From the NCBI RefSeq assembly GCF_021530995.1, contig NZ_JADYTF010000006.1:1-56802 (forward strand): a stretch of DNA of 56,802 nt. Direction: 5' to 3'. Positions within the stretch are counted from its first letter, which is position 1; each line of letters begins with the position of its first letter. Position numbers and translations under genes: made by a program. Below the pieces are notes generated by a model. That model ran no database searches. It saw only the letters and a program-made list of their open reading frames with translations, and was not told the origin of the DNA. The DNA is from Bacteroides caecigallinarum (lineage in GTDB: Bacteria > Bacteroidota > Bacteroidia > Bacteroidales > Bacteroidaceae). Below, piece after piece: positions 17,209 to 26,459 of this stretch.

Positions 17209-17266
17209 AAAAACGAACAGTCGTTTTTCCTATTTTTTATAATAACCATAATTAAAAACTATAACA

Positions 17267-18718
17267 ATGATATTTACAGCAGAGAATATCCTTTTGATAG
17301 GATCGGTACTTATTTTCACCAGTATATTGATAAGCAAGACTGGTTATCGTTTCGGAATACCTACGTTGTTGCTTTTCCTCCTTGTCGGAATGCTGTTCGG
17401 TAGCGATGGATTAGGGTTGCAGTTCAACAGTGCCGAAGATGCCCAGTTCATAGGAATGATGGCACTCAGTATCATTCTTTTTACCGGAGGTATGGAGACT
17501 AAGTTCACAGACATTAAGCCTGTTCTTAAAGAAGGTATAGTTCTTTCTACCGTAGGAGTTCTTCTGACTACTTTACTTACCGGACTGTTTATCTTCTATA
17601 TTTCGGGATGGAACAGCACGAATATCGAGCTGACATTCATGGTATCGCTGCTTCTGGCGGCTACAATGTCATCTACCGATTCGGCCTCTGTGTTCAGTCT
17701 TCTTCGTTCGCAGAAAATGAATCTGAAGGAAAACCTTCGTCCTATGCTGGAGTTGGAAAGTGGAAGTAACGACCCTATGGCATATATGCTTACTATAGTT
17801 CTGATTCAGGTTATTTCAAGCGGCAGTTCTCTCAGTATTGGTCTTCTGATTAAAGACTTGTTTGTGCAGTTTCTTATAGGTGGTGCTTTGGGATATTCCA
17901 TGGGACGATTCATGTCGTGGCTTACCAATAAGATAGGACTGTCAAATTCATCTCTTTATTCCATACTTCTTCTCAGTATGGTTTTCATCACTTTTACGGC
18001 TACAGATATGCTGAAAGGAAATGGCTATCTGGCAGTTTACATTGCAGGTGTTGTGGTAGGCAACATGAAACTGTCATACCGAAAGGAGATAAATACATTT
18101 ATGAATGGTCTCACATGGTTGTTTCAGATTATAATGTTCATTACTTTGGGATTGTTGGTAAATCCTCATGAGATGCTTGATACGGCTGTAGTGGCATTGC
18201 TTATCGGTGTGTTTATGATTGTAGTTGCGCGTCCGTTGAGTGTATTTGCATGCCTGCTCCCTTTCAGAAAAATAAGTACCAAGGCGAAACTTTTTGTGTC
18301 GTGGGTAGGACTGCGCGGTGCCGTGCCTATCATATTTGCCACATACCCTGTTATTGCGAATATCGAGGGTTCGAACCAGCTTTTCAATATAGTGTTCTTC
18401 ATCACTTTGCTTTCACTCGTTATTCAAGGCATGACAATCTCTTCTGTGGCACGCTGCCTTAAACTTGATTTACCCTTGGAGAAGGAAGGAAACGAGTTTG
18501 GAGTGGAATTACCTGACGAGATAGATTCGCAGCTGCATGATATTACTCTCAATGAAGAAATGTTGGTACACGGTAACCGTCTGGCTGATATGAATATACC
18601 TAAAGGTTCGCTGGTTATGCTTATCAAACGTGGAAACGAGTTCCTGATTCCTAACGGACAGATGGAGCTGCATGTAGGTGACAAATTATTGTTTATAACG
18701 GAGAATACGAAAGATTAA
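17267..18718 (+). CDS. Potassium/proton antiporter (CPA family, NhaP2/CvrA type)
   Basis: The 483-residue protein has about twelve hydrophobic segments. It carries the antiporter core motifs TMSSTDSASVFSLLRS (with the ion-binding Asp), ELESGSNDPMAYML and SWVGLRGAVPIIFATYP. From about residue 405 a soluble TrkA-C/RCK-type domain follows (NRLADMNIPKGSLVMLIKRG ... GDKLLFITE). This layout is that of NhaP2-type K+/H+ antiporters, which adjust cytoplasmic K+ and pH. Ion specificity is inferred from the family. It leads a run of five plus-strand genes with gaps of 9-39 bases, so it is likely the first gene of an operon. Confidence 0.88.
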   Translation: MIFTAENILLIGSVLIFTSILISKTGYRFGIPTLLLFLLVGMLFGSDGLGLQFNSAEDAQFIGMMALSIILFTGGMETKFTDIKPVLKEGIVLSTVGVLLTTLLTGLFIFYISGWNSTNIELTFMVSLLLAATMSSTDSASVFSLLRSQKMNLKENLRPMLELESGSNDPMAYMLTIVLIQVISSGSSLSIGLLIKDLFVQFLIGGALGYSMGRFMSWLTNKIGLSNSSLYSILLLSMVFITFTATDMLKGNGYLAVYIAGVVVGNMKLSYRKEINTFMNGLTWLFQIIMFITLGLLVNPHEMLDTAVVALLIGVFMIVVARPLSVFACLLPFRKISTKAKLFVSWVGLRGAVPIIFATYPVIANIEGSNQLFNIVFFITLLSLVIQGMTISSVARCLKLDLPLEKEGNEFGVELPDEIDSQLHDITLNEEMLVHGNRLADMNIPKGSLVMLIKRGNEFLIPNGQMELHVGDKLLFITENTKD

Positions 18719-18727
18719 ATTTAAAAT

Positions 18728-19519
18728 ATGGTATTTTATTTTTCAGCTACAGGCAATTCTTTATGGGTTGCACAATACATATCCAATGCTTTCAATGAAC
18801 CTTTATGTGAAGTCTCCGGGTTTATACGGAAACATTCGGCTGAAGGTCTGAAATATACGTTGCGTGATGAGGCGGAAATGTTGTTTTTCGTATTTCCTGT
18901 ACATTCCTGGGGACCGTCATTGGTAATGCTGCCTTTTATCAGGGAGTTACAGTTGTCCGGATTGAAAGGAAACCGTGTATTCGCCATTGGCACATGTGGT
19001 GACGATTGTGGATATACAGACCGGATAGTGCGTAAGGAACTTGCAGATAAATGTATTCCTCTGGAAGCCTTCTTTTCTCTGAAAATGCCAAATAACTATA
19101 TTCTTATGCGTGGTTTCGGTGTAGATCCTGAGCCGGTGAAGGATGAAAAACTAGCTTTGGCTCCAAGTGGTATGGAACAGATTGTAAAAGCTATAAATAC
19201 ACGTAGTTATTCTGAATCTCAGATTCTCCGTACAGGAATGTCGTGGCTGAAGAGTTATGTGGTCTATCCTGTATTTAAGAGATTTGTTATAGGCAGGCAG
19301 TCTTTCCGGAGTACTGATGCGTGTATTTCCTGCGGACTATGCGCTAAGGTCTGTCCAACAGGTACGATAGTTATGCAGAAAGGCAAACCGGTATGGCAAG
19401 GAAAGGATTGTGTACAGTGTACTGCATGCATACACCGTTGTCCGGCTAAGGCTATTGAATTTGGCAAGGTGTCGGTGGGTAAAGGAAGATATGTTCATCC
19501 GGTACTTGCAGGAAAATGA
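18728..19519 (+). CDS. EFR1 family flavodoxin/ferredoxin protein
   Basis: The 263-residue protein joins a flavodoxin-like domain (FSATGNSLWVAQYI at residues 5-18; residues 1 to about 160) to a two-cluster ferredoxin at the end. The complete [4Fe-4S] motifs are CISCGLCAKVCP and CVQCTACIHRCP. It is therefore an intracellular electron carrier able to hold FMN and two Fe-S clusters. Partners are unknown. It starts 9 bases after the antiporter stop, so co-transcription is likely, but no functional tie to ion transport is known to me. Confidence 0.88.
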   Translation: MVFYFSATGNSLWVAQYISNAFNEPLCEVSGFIRKHSAEGLKYTLRDEAEMLFFVFPVHSWGPSLVMLPFIRELQLSGLKGNRVFAIGTCGDDCGYTDRIVRKELADKCIPLEAFFSLKMPNNYILMRGFGVDPEPVKDEKLALAPSGMEQIVKAINTRSYSESQILRTGMSWLKSYVVYPVFKRFVIGRQSFRSTDACISCGLCAKVCPTGTIVMQKGKPVWQGKDCVQCTACIHRCPAKAIEFGKVSVGKGRYVHPVLAGK

Positions 19520-19545
19520 TAATAAATAAACCATAAACTATAGAT

Positions 19546-20727
19546 ATGAATAACACATTGAAAAGCGACAGAATAGAAGTTGTCGATGCCTTACGAGGTG
19601 TTGCATTGTTTGCAATAGTGATTTTACATTGTTTTGAGCACTATAATCTTTATTATATGCCGGATTGTCAGCCTCATTGGCTTACGGCTCTTGATAAAGG
19701 TGTTTGGGATACGGTATGGTTCTTGTTTGGAGGAAAAGCCTTTTCCACTTTTTCTCTTCTTTTTGGACTTAGCTTTTTTATTCAGTTTGATAATGCAAAA
19801 AAACGTGGACTTCCTTTCCGGTGGAGATTTGTGTGGAGAATGATCCTTTTGATGCTTTTTTCTCAGCTTCATTCCTTATTTTATAATGGTGATATTCTTT
19901 TGTTGTATTCCGTTATGGGAATTTTCCTAGTATCAGTATCAGGCCTTTCCACAAAATCGGTGCTAATATTGGCTTCGGTTATGATTATTCAGCCTGTTGA
20001 ATGGATAAGACTGATTTGTATCGGATGCGACATTCCTTTTCTGGAATATGGGAATAACTGGGTAGTGTATGGTAATCTGGCAAAGCCTGTAATGGAGTCC
20101 GGTAGTTTTCTGGAAATTCTGAGGTCAAATATCACCGACGGGCAGTTGTATGGTAATTTATGGCAGATAGAAAACGGTCGTGTTTTTCAAATAGGAGGAC
20201 TGTTTCTGTTTGGAATGGCCGCGGGAAGGCTTTCTTTATTCAAGAAATCTGATTATTCTGTCATGATATGGAAAAAAGTATTGTTGTGGTCTGTAAGCCT
20301 GTTTTTAGTTTTCAATATAATCAAGATGACATATCCGGAAATGGTAGCCGGTAATGAAGCACTTATGGTGCCGTTGAATATTGCAGTAACGTCTATATGC
20401 AATTTCCTTTTTATGGCATTGCTGGTTTCATTCTTTGTTTTGATATGGTGGTTCGGAGCAGGAAACGGATATAGATTCCAACGTATATTTATCCCTTATG
20501 GGAAAATGAGTCTGACAAACTATATTGTGCAGTCAATAATAGGCGTGTCTTTATTTTATGGCTTCGGCTTGGGATTATATAAATATACAGGAGCAACTTC
20601 GTGCTTGGTTATAGCGATATTTGTATTTATGATACAGTTGTCATTTAGCAGGTGGTGGCTTTCATCTCACAGACATGGACCGTTGGAGTGGATATGGAAG
20701 AAACTTACATGGATTACTCTCAAGTAA
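19546..20727 (+). CDS. DUF418 family membrane protein
   Basis: The 393-residue polytopic membrane protein starts with RIEVVDALRGVALFAIVILH, the hallmark N-terminus of DUF418/heparan-N-acetyltransferase-like proteins. It has about ten hydrophobic segments and the C-terminal DUF418 features YGKMSLTNYIVQS and GPLEWIWKKLTW. The family resembles integral membrane acyltransferases, but the substrate is not established. It sits 26 bases after the EFR1 gene and 39 bases before a soluble acetyltransferase gene, so a shared role in modifying a small molecule or glycan is possible but unproven. Confidence 0.85.
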   Translation: MNNTLKSDRIEVVDALRGVALFAIVILHCFEHYNLYYMPDCQPHWLTALDKGVWDTVWFLFGGKAFSTFSLLFGLSFFIQFDNAKKRGLPFRWRFVWRMILLMLFSQLHSLFYNGDILLLYSVMGIFLVSVSGLSTKSVLILASVMIIQPVEWIRLICIGCDIPFLEYGNNWVVYGNLAKPVMESGSFLEILRSNITDGQLYGNLWQIENGRVFQIGGLFLFGMAAGRLSLFKKSDYSVMIWKKVLLWSVSLFLVFNIIKMTYPEMVAGNEALMVPLNIAVTSICNFLFMALLVSFFVLIWWFGAGNGYRFQRIFIPYGKMSLTNYIVQSIIGVSLFYGFGLGLYKYTGATSCLVIAIFVFMIQLSFSRWWLSSHRHGPLEWIWKKLTWITLK

Positions 20728-20766
20728 TGAATATTGTATTTAATAATTATATAAGCTTTTAAAGAA

Positions 20767-21354
20767 ATGACTGAAAAGGAAAAATGCCATAAAGGGCTGC
20801 TCTATGATGCTAATTACGATGAAGAACTGTTACGTGAGAGGGCAGTATGTAAAGATTTATGCTATGAATATAACTCTTTGAGACCGTCAATGATTGCCGA
20901 ACGTACTGAAATAATACGACGACTGTTCGGAAAAACGAGAAATAACTTTCTGATAGAGCAGCCTTTTTATTGCGATTATGGCTATAACATCGAAATAGGT
21001 GAGAACTTCTATATGAATGTGAATTGCGTCATCCTCGATGGTGCAAAGGTGACATTTGGTGACAATGTATTTGTCGCTCCTAATTGCGGCTTCTATTCGG
21101 CAGGTCATCCTCTTGACGCAGAGAAAAGAAATATGGGACTGGAATATGCTTTCCCTATTACAGTGGGTAACAATGTCTGGATAGGAGCAAACGTGACTGT
21201 TCTGCCTGGGGTGTCGATAGGCGATGATGCGGTGATAGGAGCGGGAAGTGTAGTTACCAAAAACATACCTTCGGGAGTTTTGGCAGCCGGTAATCCTTGC
21301 AGAGTAATTCGTGAACTGACCGAGGATGATAAAAACAAATACAGAATGGAATAA
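20767..21354 (+). CDS. Sugar O-acetyltransferase (maltose/galactoside type)
   Basis: The 195-residue protein has the short helical Mac domain at the N-terminus (about 1-60, EKCHKGLLYDANYDEELLRE) and a left-handed beta-helix of hexapeptide repeats ending in IGAGSVVTKNIPSGVLAAGN and PCRVIRE. The catalytic-type His lies in FYSAGHPLD. This is the layout of Maa/LacA/NodL enzymes, which acetylate sugars with acetyl-CoA in the cytoplasm. The substrate cannot be predicted. It belongs to the five-gene plus-strand run. Confidence 0.9.
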   Translation: MTEKEKCHKGLLYDANYDEELLRERAVCKDLCYEYNSLRPSMIAERTEIIRRLFGKTRNNFLIEQPFYCDYGYNIEIGENFYMNVNCVILDGAKVTFGDNVFVAPNCGFYSAGHPLDAEKRNMGLEYAFPITVGNNVWIGANVTVLPGVSIGDDAVIGAGSVVTKNIPSGVLAAGNPCRVIRELTEDDKNKYRME

Positions 21355-21374
21355 ACACATAAAGCATTATAAAT

Positions 21375-22031
21375 ATGAAGAAACTGATTTTAAGTTTGTT
21401 TGGAATGATGGCTCTTTTGTCGGTATCGGCACAGAGTCTGGAGAAAATGATCTGGTTTAATGAACCGGAAAGTTGGGAGATAAAGGATAGTAAAACCATG
21501 ACAATGTTCGTTACTCCACAGAGTGACTATTGGCGTATATCCCACTACGGATTTACTGTGGACGATGCTCCTTTCTATTATGCTACATATGGTGGTGAGT
21601 TTGAAGCAAAAGTAAAGGTGTCGGGAGAATACAAGACGCGATTTGATCAGGCCGGTATAATGTTGAGGATTGATCATGAGAATTATATCAAGGCAGGAAT
21701 AGAATTTGTCGATGGCAAGTACAATCTTAGTACAGTGGTTACTCATAAGACATCCGACTGGAGTGTCATTACTCTTGACAAGCCTGTTCCTTATATCTGG
21801 ATTAAGGCTGTAAGAAGACTTGATGCTGTAGAGGTGTTCTATTCTTTCGATGATAAAGAATACACAATGATGCGCAATACGTGGATGCAGGACAATATTC
21901 CGATGAAGGTAGGCATTATGGCAGCATCACCGGACGGAAACGGATTTGAAGCCAAATTCGAGAACTTTACAGTTAAACATCTGCCGGACATGCGCAGACA
22001 GGAATGGTTGAAAAAGAATGCGGAAGAATAA
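21375..22031 (+). CDS. Secreted DUF1349 family protein
   Basis: The 218-residue protein has a signal peptide (MKKLILSLFGMMALLSVSAQ) followed by a DUF1349 domain covering almost the whole mature part (MIWFNEPESWEI, DQAGIMLRIDHENYIKAGIE, GIMAASPDGNGFEAKFENF). The domain has a concanavalin-like beta-sandwich fold often associated with carbohydrate binding. It is last in the five-gene run, 20 bases after the acetyltransferase gene. Its ligand and role are unknown. Confidence 0.85.
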   Translation: MKKLILSLFGMMALLSVSAQSLEKMIWFNEPESWEIKDSKTMTMFVTPQSDYWRISHYGFTVDDAPFYYATYGGEFEAKVKVSGEYKTRFDQAGIMLRIDHENYIKAGIEFVDGKYNLSTVVTHKTSDWSVITLDKPVPYIWIKAVRRLDAVEVFYSFDDKEYTMMRNTWMQDNIPMKVGIMAASPDGNGFEAKFENFTVKHLPDMRRQEWLKKNAEE

Positions 22032-22086
22032 TTACATAACAAATGTTATAATGTAAATAATTGATAGGATTAATCATTCAGATGCT

Positions 22087-22094
22087 TAATTTTG
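22087..22094 (+). promoter_or_regulatory. -7 promoter box for the beta-lactamase gene
   Basis: TAATTTTG matches the Bacteroides -7 consensus and ends 38 bases before the ATG. No insertion sequence is seen in front of the gene, so expression would depend on this native promoter. Confidence 0.4.
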
Positions 22095-22132
22095 TCAATT
22101 ATTTTTTTGTGTCCTTTTAAGTAAAAACATAT

Positions 22133-23026
22133 ATGAAACTAAAATCAGTTGCTATTTTATTGTTGGTTTTTGCCTCTGTTGTCTCAAATGCCAATTCCTT
22201 GAACTCATTAAGAGATGAAATCCTACAAAGTATCATAAAATACGATGCTAAGATTGGGGTAGCAGTTATGATAAACGATACTGATACACTGACTGTGAAT
22301 AATTGCGATAAATATCCTATGATGAGTGTCTTCAAGTTTCATCAGGCATTAGCTGTATGTGACTATATGCAGAAGAACGGAAAAGCCTTGGATTCAGTCC
22401 TGAATATCTCAAAAGATGAGCTTAGGGAGAATACTTACAGTCCTTTGCGCGACCGATATCCGGAAGGAAACTTCGGAATAAGCATATCTGAACTGATGAA
22501 ATACACTCTCCAGATGAGTGACAATAATGCCTGCGACATTCTGTTCAACCGTATTCTCAGTGTAAAAGATACTGACAAATATATCCGTTCATTGGGTATT
22601 GATGATTTTTCAATAGAAATGGATGAAAACGACATGCATGAGAATCTTGACAACTGTTACAGCAACTGGACTACACCTATGGCTGCTGTAAATCTAATGA
22701 ATCTATTTCTTGACGGTGATGCAGTTTCCGGTGAATATTATGATTTTATATATAGAACAATGACGGAATGTACTACGGGCACTGCCAGGCTGCCGTATCC
22801 ATTGAAAAACACTGGTGCCATAATAGGGCATAAGACAGGAACCGGTGACAAGAACTCCGATGGACGGTATATTGGCATAAATGATATCGGATTTATTGAT
22901 TTGCCTAATGGTGACCGTTATCTGATAGCTGTATTAGTGAAAGACTCTGCTGAGGATTATGAAACTACGGAAAGGATAATTGCTGAAATATCTTCTATGG
23001 TATATAAGAATATTAGTAATCAATAA
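22133..23026 (+). CDS. Class A beta-lactamase, subclass A2 (CfxA/CblA-like)
   Basis: The 297-residue protein has a signal peptide (to about residue 21) and all class A active-site elements: S65-V-F-K68, S129-D-N131, a Glu in the omega loop (E165, DENDMHENL), and K234-T-G. The omega loop and the extended NWTTPMAAVNLM region are of the Bacteroidetes A2 type. Such enzymes hydrolyse penicillins and cephalosporins in the periplasm. No mobile element lies next to it and its base composition matches its neighbours, so it looks chromosomal and resident. I cannot name the allele, and resistance cannot be judged from sequence alone. Confidence 0.9.
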   Translation: MKLKSVAILLLVFASVVSNANSLNSLRDEILQSIIKYDAKIGVAVMINDTDTLTVNNCDKYPMMSVFKFHQALAVCDYMQKNGKALDSVLNISKDELRENTYSPLRDRYPEGNFGISISELMKYTLQMSDNNACDILFNRILSVKDTDKYIRSLGIDDFSIEMDENDMHENLDNCYSNWTTPMAAVNLMNLFLDGDAVSGEYYDFIYRTMTECTTGTARLPYPLKNTGAIIGHKTGTGDKNSDGRYIGINDIGFIDLPNGDRYLIAVLVKDSAEDYETTERIIAEISSMVYKNISNQ

Positions 23027-23079
23027 AAACTGTTCGTTGCTTTTTCAGTACCGTACATCTGCGGCTACGGATATAGAAG

Positions 23080-23121
23080 AATCCCGGTTCGGAATTGTTT
23101 TTAAGTTTCCGAATCGGGATT
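23080..23121. terminator. Bidirectional terminator between beta-lactamase and cytochrome c peroxidase genes
   Basis: A 15-base near-perfect stem (AATCCCGGTTCGGAA with TTCCGAATCGGGATT, one G-T pair) with a 12-base loop sits between two convergent genes. Confidence 0.7.
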
Positions 23122-23153
23122 TCTGTCGTTTATAATTGGGATTGTGTCATCAA

Positions 23154-24527
23154 TTACAGGTTGTCATTAGTAAGAGTCTTACCCTTGTATTCACCTGTAA
23201 GAGTTTTCAGGAACTTCACGATATTGGCAGTTTCTGTTTCAGTAAGTGTGATACCAACTTCGTATTTAGCCATGTCAATTACAGCTTCTTCAAGAGTCTT
23301 CTTTGTTCCGTCGTGGAAATATGGAGCTGTCAGCTCGATGTTTCTCAGGCCAGGAACCTTGAATCTGTGCATGTCGCGTTCTGTTTTTGTTTCCTTGTTA
23401 CGTCCATGGTCTTCGAATGTGATTTCGGTACCTCTGTCTCCGAAGTAGTCAGCTCTGATACCCATAAGCTCGTACGACTGTCCTCCAAGGTTTTCACCTA
23501 CGTGGCATGTGGCACAGTTGTATTTCTTGAACAGGTCGTAGCCGTTAATCTCTTCTGCTGTAAGGATATTCTTGTCTCCCTTCAGATATTTGTCGAACTT
23601 AGAGTTTGGAGTTATCAGTGTGCGTTCGAATTCCTGAATAGCGTCAGTGATAGTTTCCTGAGTAAATCCCTCAGGATATACTTCCATAAATGCTTTTTCA
23701 AAGGCTTTGTCTTCTGAAAGGACTTTACAGATATCATCGAATGATTTGTGTCCCATTTCTATAGGGTTGAGTGGAGGACCACCTGCCTGTGCTGCCAGTG
23801 TAGCGGCACGTCCGTCCCAGAACTGAACGAAGTTGTAGTGAGCATTGAACACAGTAGGTGCGTTTACACCTCCAACCTGTCCGTCAACACCTTCTGAGAA
23901 ACGCTTGTTGTCCACACCTGCAGTGTTCAGAGCATGACAAGTTGCACACGATACAGTATTGTCTATAGAAAGACGCGTGTCGTGGAAAAGCATATCTCCA
24001 AGGATAACCTTACGGATATCTACAGGAATAGAATCGTGTATAGGACGTATTGGCTCGTTTGCAAACTCAGCTGCAGCCAGAGTATTTGGATATGCCTGAG
24101 CTCTGTAGTTTTTTACCCAGTCCAGAGCAATCTCTGCCTTCTTGCCGGTCATAGACGATCCCCAGTGTACGAGATAGTATTTTGCCAATGGCATTGTACC
24201 GTCCTTTATTACCTTTTCTACTTTTGCCAAATCGACTTCGCCCACTTTTTCTCCATTCTTGAGAGCAGTCATCATAGGCTCTACGTCAAACTCTCTGTAT
24301 CCTTTCTCTAAGTCCTCTTTCACCAGTTTTCCTGCTATAGGGAAGTTGGCATAGAAAGGAAGTTTCGGATCTGCCGAGTGGCATTCCATACATCCTCCGT
24401 CAGTAAGTATTGCAAGCATCCTTTCGTTTGCCGCAAGCGATTCTGATGGAGCCTGATTCACAAGGCGGTAAACTGCCACAGCTCCCGCCGCAATCAGTAA
24501 TGCTGCCAAGATAATCTTCTTCTTCAT
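23154..24527 (-). CDS. Cytochrome c peroxidase, tri-haem type
   Basis: The 457-residue protein starts with a membrane or signal segment (residues 1-23). It has three haem c motifs: CMECH (46-50) in an N-terminal haem-binding domain, then CATCH (194-198) and CATCH (338-342) in the MauG/CCP-like di-haem core. Bacterial CCPs reduce H2O2 in the periplasm with electrons from the respiratory chain. The extra N-terminal haem probably acts as a built-in electron donor, making this longer than the classical di-haem enzyme. It is the last gene of an operon with the haem attachment genes ccsA and resB, which fits its need for three haems. Confidence 0.9.
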   Translation of the reverse strand: MKKKIILAALLIAAGAVAVYRLVNQAPSESLAANERMLAILTDGGCMECHSADPKLPFYANFPIAGKLVKEDLEKGYREFDVEPMMTALKNGEKVGEVDLAKVEKVIKDGTMPLAKYYLVHWGSSMTGKKAEIALDWVKNYRAQAYPNTLAAAEFANEPIRPIHDSIPVDIRKVILGDMLFHDTRLSIDNTVSCATCHALNTAGVDNKRFSEGVDGQVGGVNAPTVFNAHYNFVQFWDGRAATLAAQAGGPPLNPIEMGHKSFDDICKVLSEDKAFEKAFMEVYPEGFTQETITDAIQEFERTLITPNSKFDKYLKGDKNILTAEEINGYDLFKKYNCATCHVGENLGGQSYELMGIRADYFGDRGTEITFEDHGRNKETKTERDMHRFKVPGLRNIELTAPYFHDGTKKTLEEAVIDMAKYEVGITLTETETANIVKFLKTLTGEYKGKTLTNDNL

Positions 24528-24573
24528 AATCTCACTTTTTTAAAATGTTAGTATTAGTAGTTTCCTTTTGGGA

Positions 24574-25362
24574 TTATTGTCTGTTATACAGATGTACACT
24601 TTTCTGTGCTGCCGGAAGATAGTTTACTCCATACCAGCACATCTGCAGTGACAGGAATCCTGCAATGAGGAGTCCGTACAGAAGTCTTTTGCTTTTATAC
24701 GTTCTTTGCAGTCGTATGTGTATATACATCAGATATATGGTCCATGTAATGGCTGCCCATGTTTCTTTCGGGTCCCAGCTCCAGTAGTTGCCCCATGCAT
24801 CCTTGGCCCATATTGCTCCAGTCAGCATACCTATGGTGAGGAAGGCTGTTCCGGTATATACCAGTTCGTCTGCAGTAGTGGTGTAAATCTCTTTATGCTT
24901 TTTCATTCCTATACATCCGATTATGAATGCGCATCCAAGCACTGAGTATGAAAACATGTATACTGTCACATGAGGAATGAACCACACACTTTGGAGTGCA
25001 GGCATCAGCGACTGGTCGTGTATCTCCGGTTTGAGTATGTTGATGATGCAGAACACTGTCGATACCAAAGTGGAGAAGGAGAGTATCCATCTGTATTTCC
25101 ATCTCCAGTAGGTGATAAGCCCCGATATTCCCATGAATAGTGAATACCATAATCTGGTTTCTCCCATTGTTCTGAGCGGTGGCCTTTGCAGATAAATCCA
25201 CAGGCCTATGATAAATCCTAAAAAGACTATACATCCTGCCATGCCTGTGGCAACAGCAGTTTTGGATATTCCGTTTCTGGTAGCCGATGCGACAGAGCTT
25301 ATAATCCATAGAATTACGGATATAATTGTGAATATATAGAATACGTCCCAGTTAATTGTCAT
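24574..25362 (-). CDS. ccsA: Cytochrome c biogenesis protein CcsA (ResC)
   Basis: The 262-residue membrane protein has about eight hydrophobic segments and the haem-handling tryptophan-rich motif WGNYWSWDPKETWAAITW near residue 195, with flanking His residues (HVTVYMFSY, MYIHIRL). CcsA and ResB form the system II machine that moves haem across the membrane and attaches it to CxxCH motifs. It lies 25 bases after resB and 46 bases before the cytochrome c peroxidase gene. Confidence 0.92.
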   Translation of the reverse strand: MTINWDVFYIFTIISVILWIISSVASATRNGISKTAVATGMAGCIVFLGFIIGLWIYLQRPPLRTMGETRLWYSLFMGISGLITYWRWKYRWILSFSTLVSTVFCIINILKPEIHDQSLMPALQSVWFIPHVTVYMFSYSVLGCAFIIGCIGMKKHKEIYTTTADELVYTGTAFLTIGMLTGAIWAKDAWGNYWSWDPKETWAAITWTIYLMYIHIRLQRTYKSKRLLYGLLIAGFLSLQMCWYGVNYLPAAQKSVHLYNRQ

Positions 25363-25387
25363 TTCTCAATTGTTGTTAGGTTTGTTA

Positions 25388-26293
25388 TTACTTTTTGAAA
25401 GTATGTTTCTGAGGCCCACCGATAAACATTCCAGCCGCTCCGGCTATTGTCATTATTATACCTATGAGTTGGATATATTTCCATGGCTGATGTACTATTT
25501 GCAAGATACAGTATTGTGGTTTCTCGCCGTGTGTGTCGTAGCTGACCAGATATATGTCTTCACCGATTTTATATTCGTAGGGATGGTTTACCTCAAGGCT
25601 AATATGTGATGACTCTCCGTTCTGCCGGTCGGAAATATTTACATTGGCTACATAGCTTTTGGGCATTCCGTTTGGATAGTATTCTGCATGGAAATCCATC
25701 AATTGCATGTTATAGTCAAGAAACAAACGCTTGCCTTCCATCGTAAGAGCTTCATTGTTTTCTGTATCGAAGAATACTGGTATTCTGGCTGTTACCACAT
25801 CGCTACTTCCTAAGAAGCCACCGGCCAGTGCAAGCCATACTCCGACATGATTGAGCAGAAATCTCCATCTTTTCTTTTTTCTGGTCTTAAATCCTCTGAT
25901 GGTAATGGCCGCAAGATGTGAAAGCAAAATAAACAGTATCGATACAAAAATCCATGAGGACATGAAATTGTAGAATCCAAGTTGTCCCAAAATTCCTTCT
26001 TTTTGTTCTGCTTCTATAGCTGACAGTTGTGGAAACATTCCAATGACGAGTGTTCCGCAAACAAACAAGAAAAGGCTGAATGCTGTAGTTTCGGGAGATA
26101 CAAGAACTCTTGTTATATTATTGGTACAGTTATTTTTGCGTAAGAGTATATAAACGGAATAAATCCATATTGCCCCAAGAATAATATTCAGTGGGAATTC
26201 AAAGAAATGGAACGGGAAATTTCCTGCAAAATATTGTATAATGACTGCTGCCATTATAGGATATAATAATATCAGGTAGATATTTTTCGCCAT
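25388..26293 (-). CDS. resB: ResB-like cytochrome c biogenesis protein
   Basis: The 301-residue protein has three N-terminal hydrophobic segments and a fourth near residue 160, then a periplasmic part (HAEYYPNGMPKSYVANVNIS), and a last membrane segment near the end. This matches the short ResB form found with CcsA in Bacteroidetes, clearly smaller than the ResB of Gram-positives. The open frame extends to 26371, but a -7 box lies inside that extension, so I start at MAKNIYLIL (26293). It is first in the resB-ccsA-peroxidase operon. Confidence 0.85.
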   Translation of the reverse strand: MAKNIYLILLYPIMAAVIIQYFAGNFPFHFFEFPLNIILGAIWIYSVYILLRKNNCTNNITRVLVSPETTAFSLFLFVCGTLVIGMFPQLSAIEAEQKEGILGQLGFYNFMSSWIFVSILFILLSHLAAITIRGFKTRKKKRWRFLLNHVGVWLALAGGFLGSSDVVTARIPVFFDTENNEALTMEGKRLFLDYNMQLMDFHAEYYPNGMPKSYVANVNISDRQNGESSHISLEVNHPYEYKIGEDIYLVSYDTHGEKPQYCILQIVHQPWKYIQLIGIIMTIAGAAGMFIGGPQKHTFKK

Positions 26294-26342
26294 TTTTGTG
26301 TCGTTATAAGTCTTAAGAAAGTTGTTTCTGTGTATTTGAGTG

Positions 26343-26350
26343 CAAAAATA
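26343..26350 (-). promoter_or_regulatory. -7 promoter box for resB-ccsA-peroxidase
   Basis: On the minus strand this reads TATTTTTG followed by C, with a TTG upstream (GATTG). It lies within the longest open frame of resB and decides the start at 26293, leaving a leader of about 45 bases. Confidence 0.55.
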
Positions 26351-26459
26351 GTAAAAACAATCTATTTTCAATATATTATTATATGAAAATTGTATTTGTT
26401 ACAAAAAGGTAATAGTGATACTGCTGAAAACAGATAATGAGAATGGATATATAAAACGA

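Noticed and set aside
23136-23717. 193-codon plus-strand open frame rich in Cys and Phe
   Set aside because: It is antisense to the cytochrome c peroxidase gene and overlaps its catalytic motifs.
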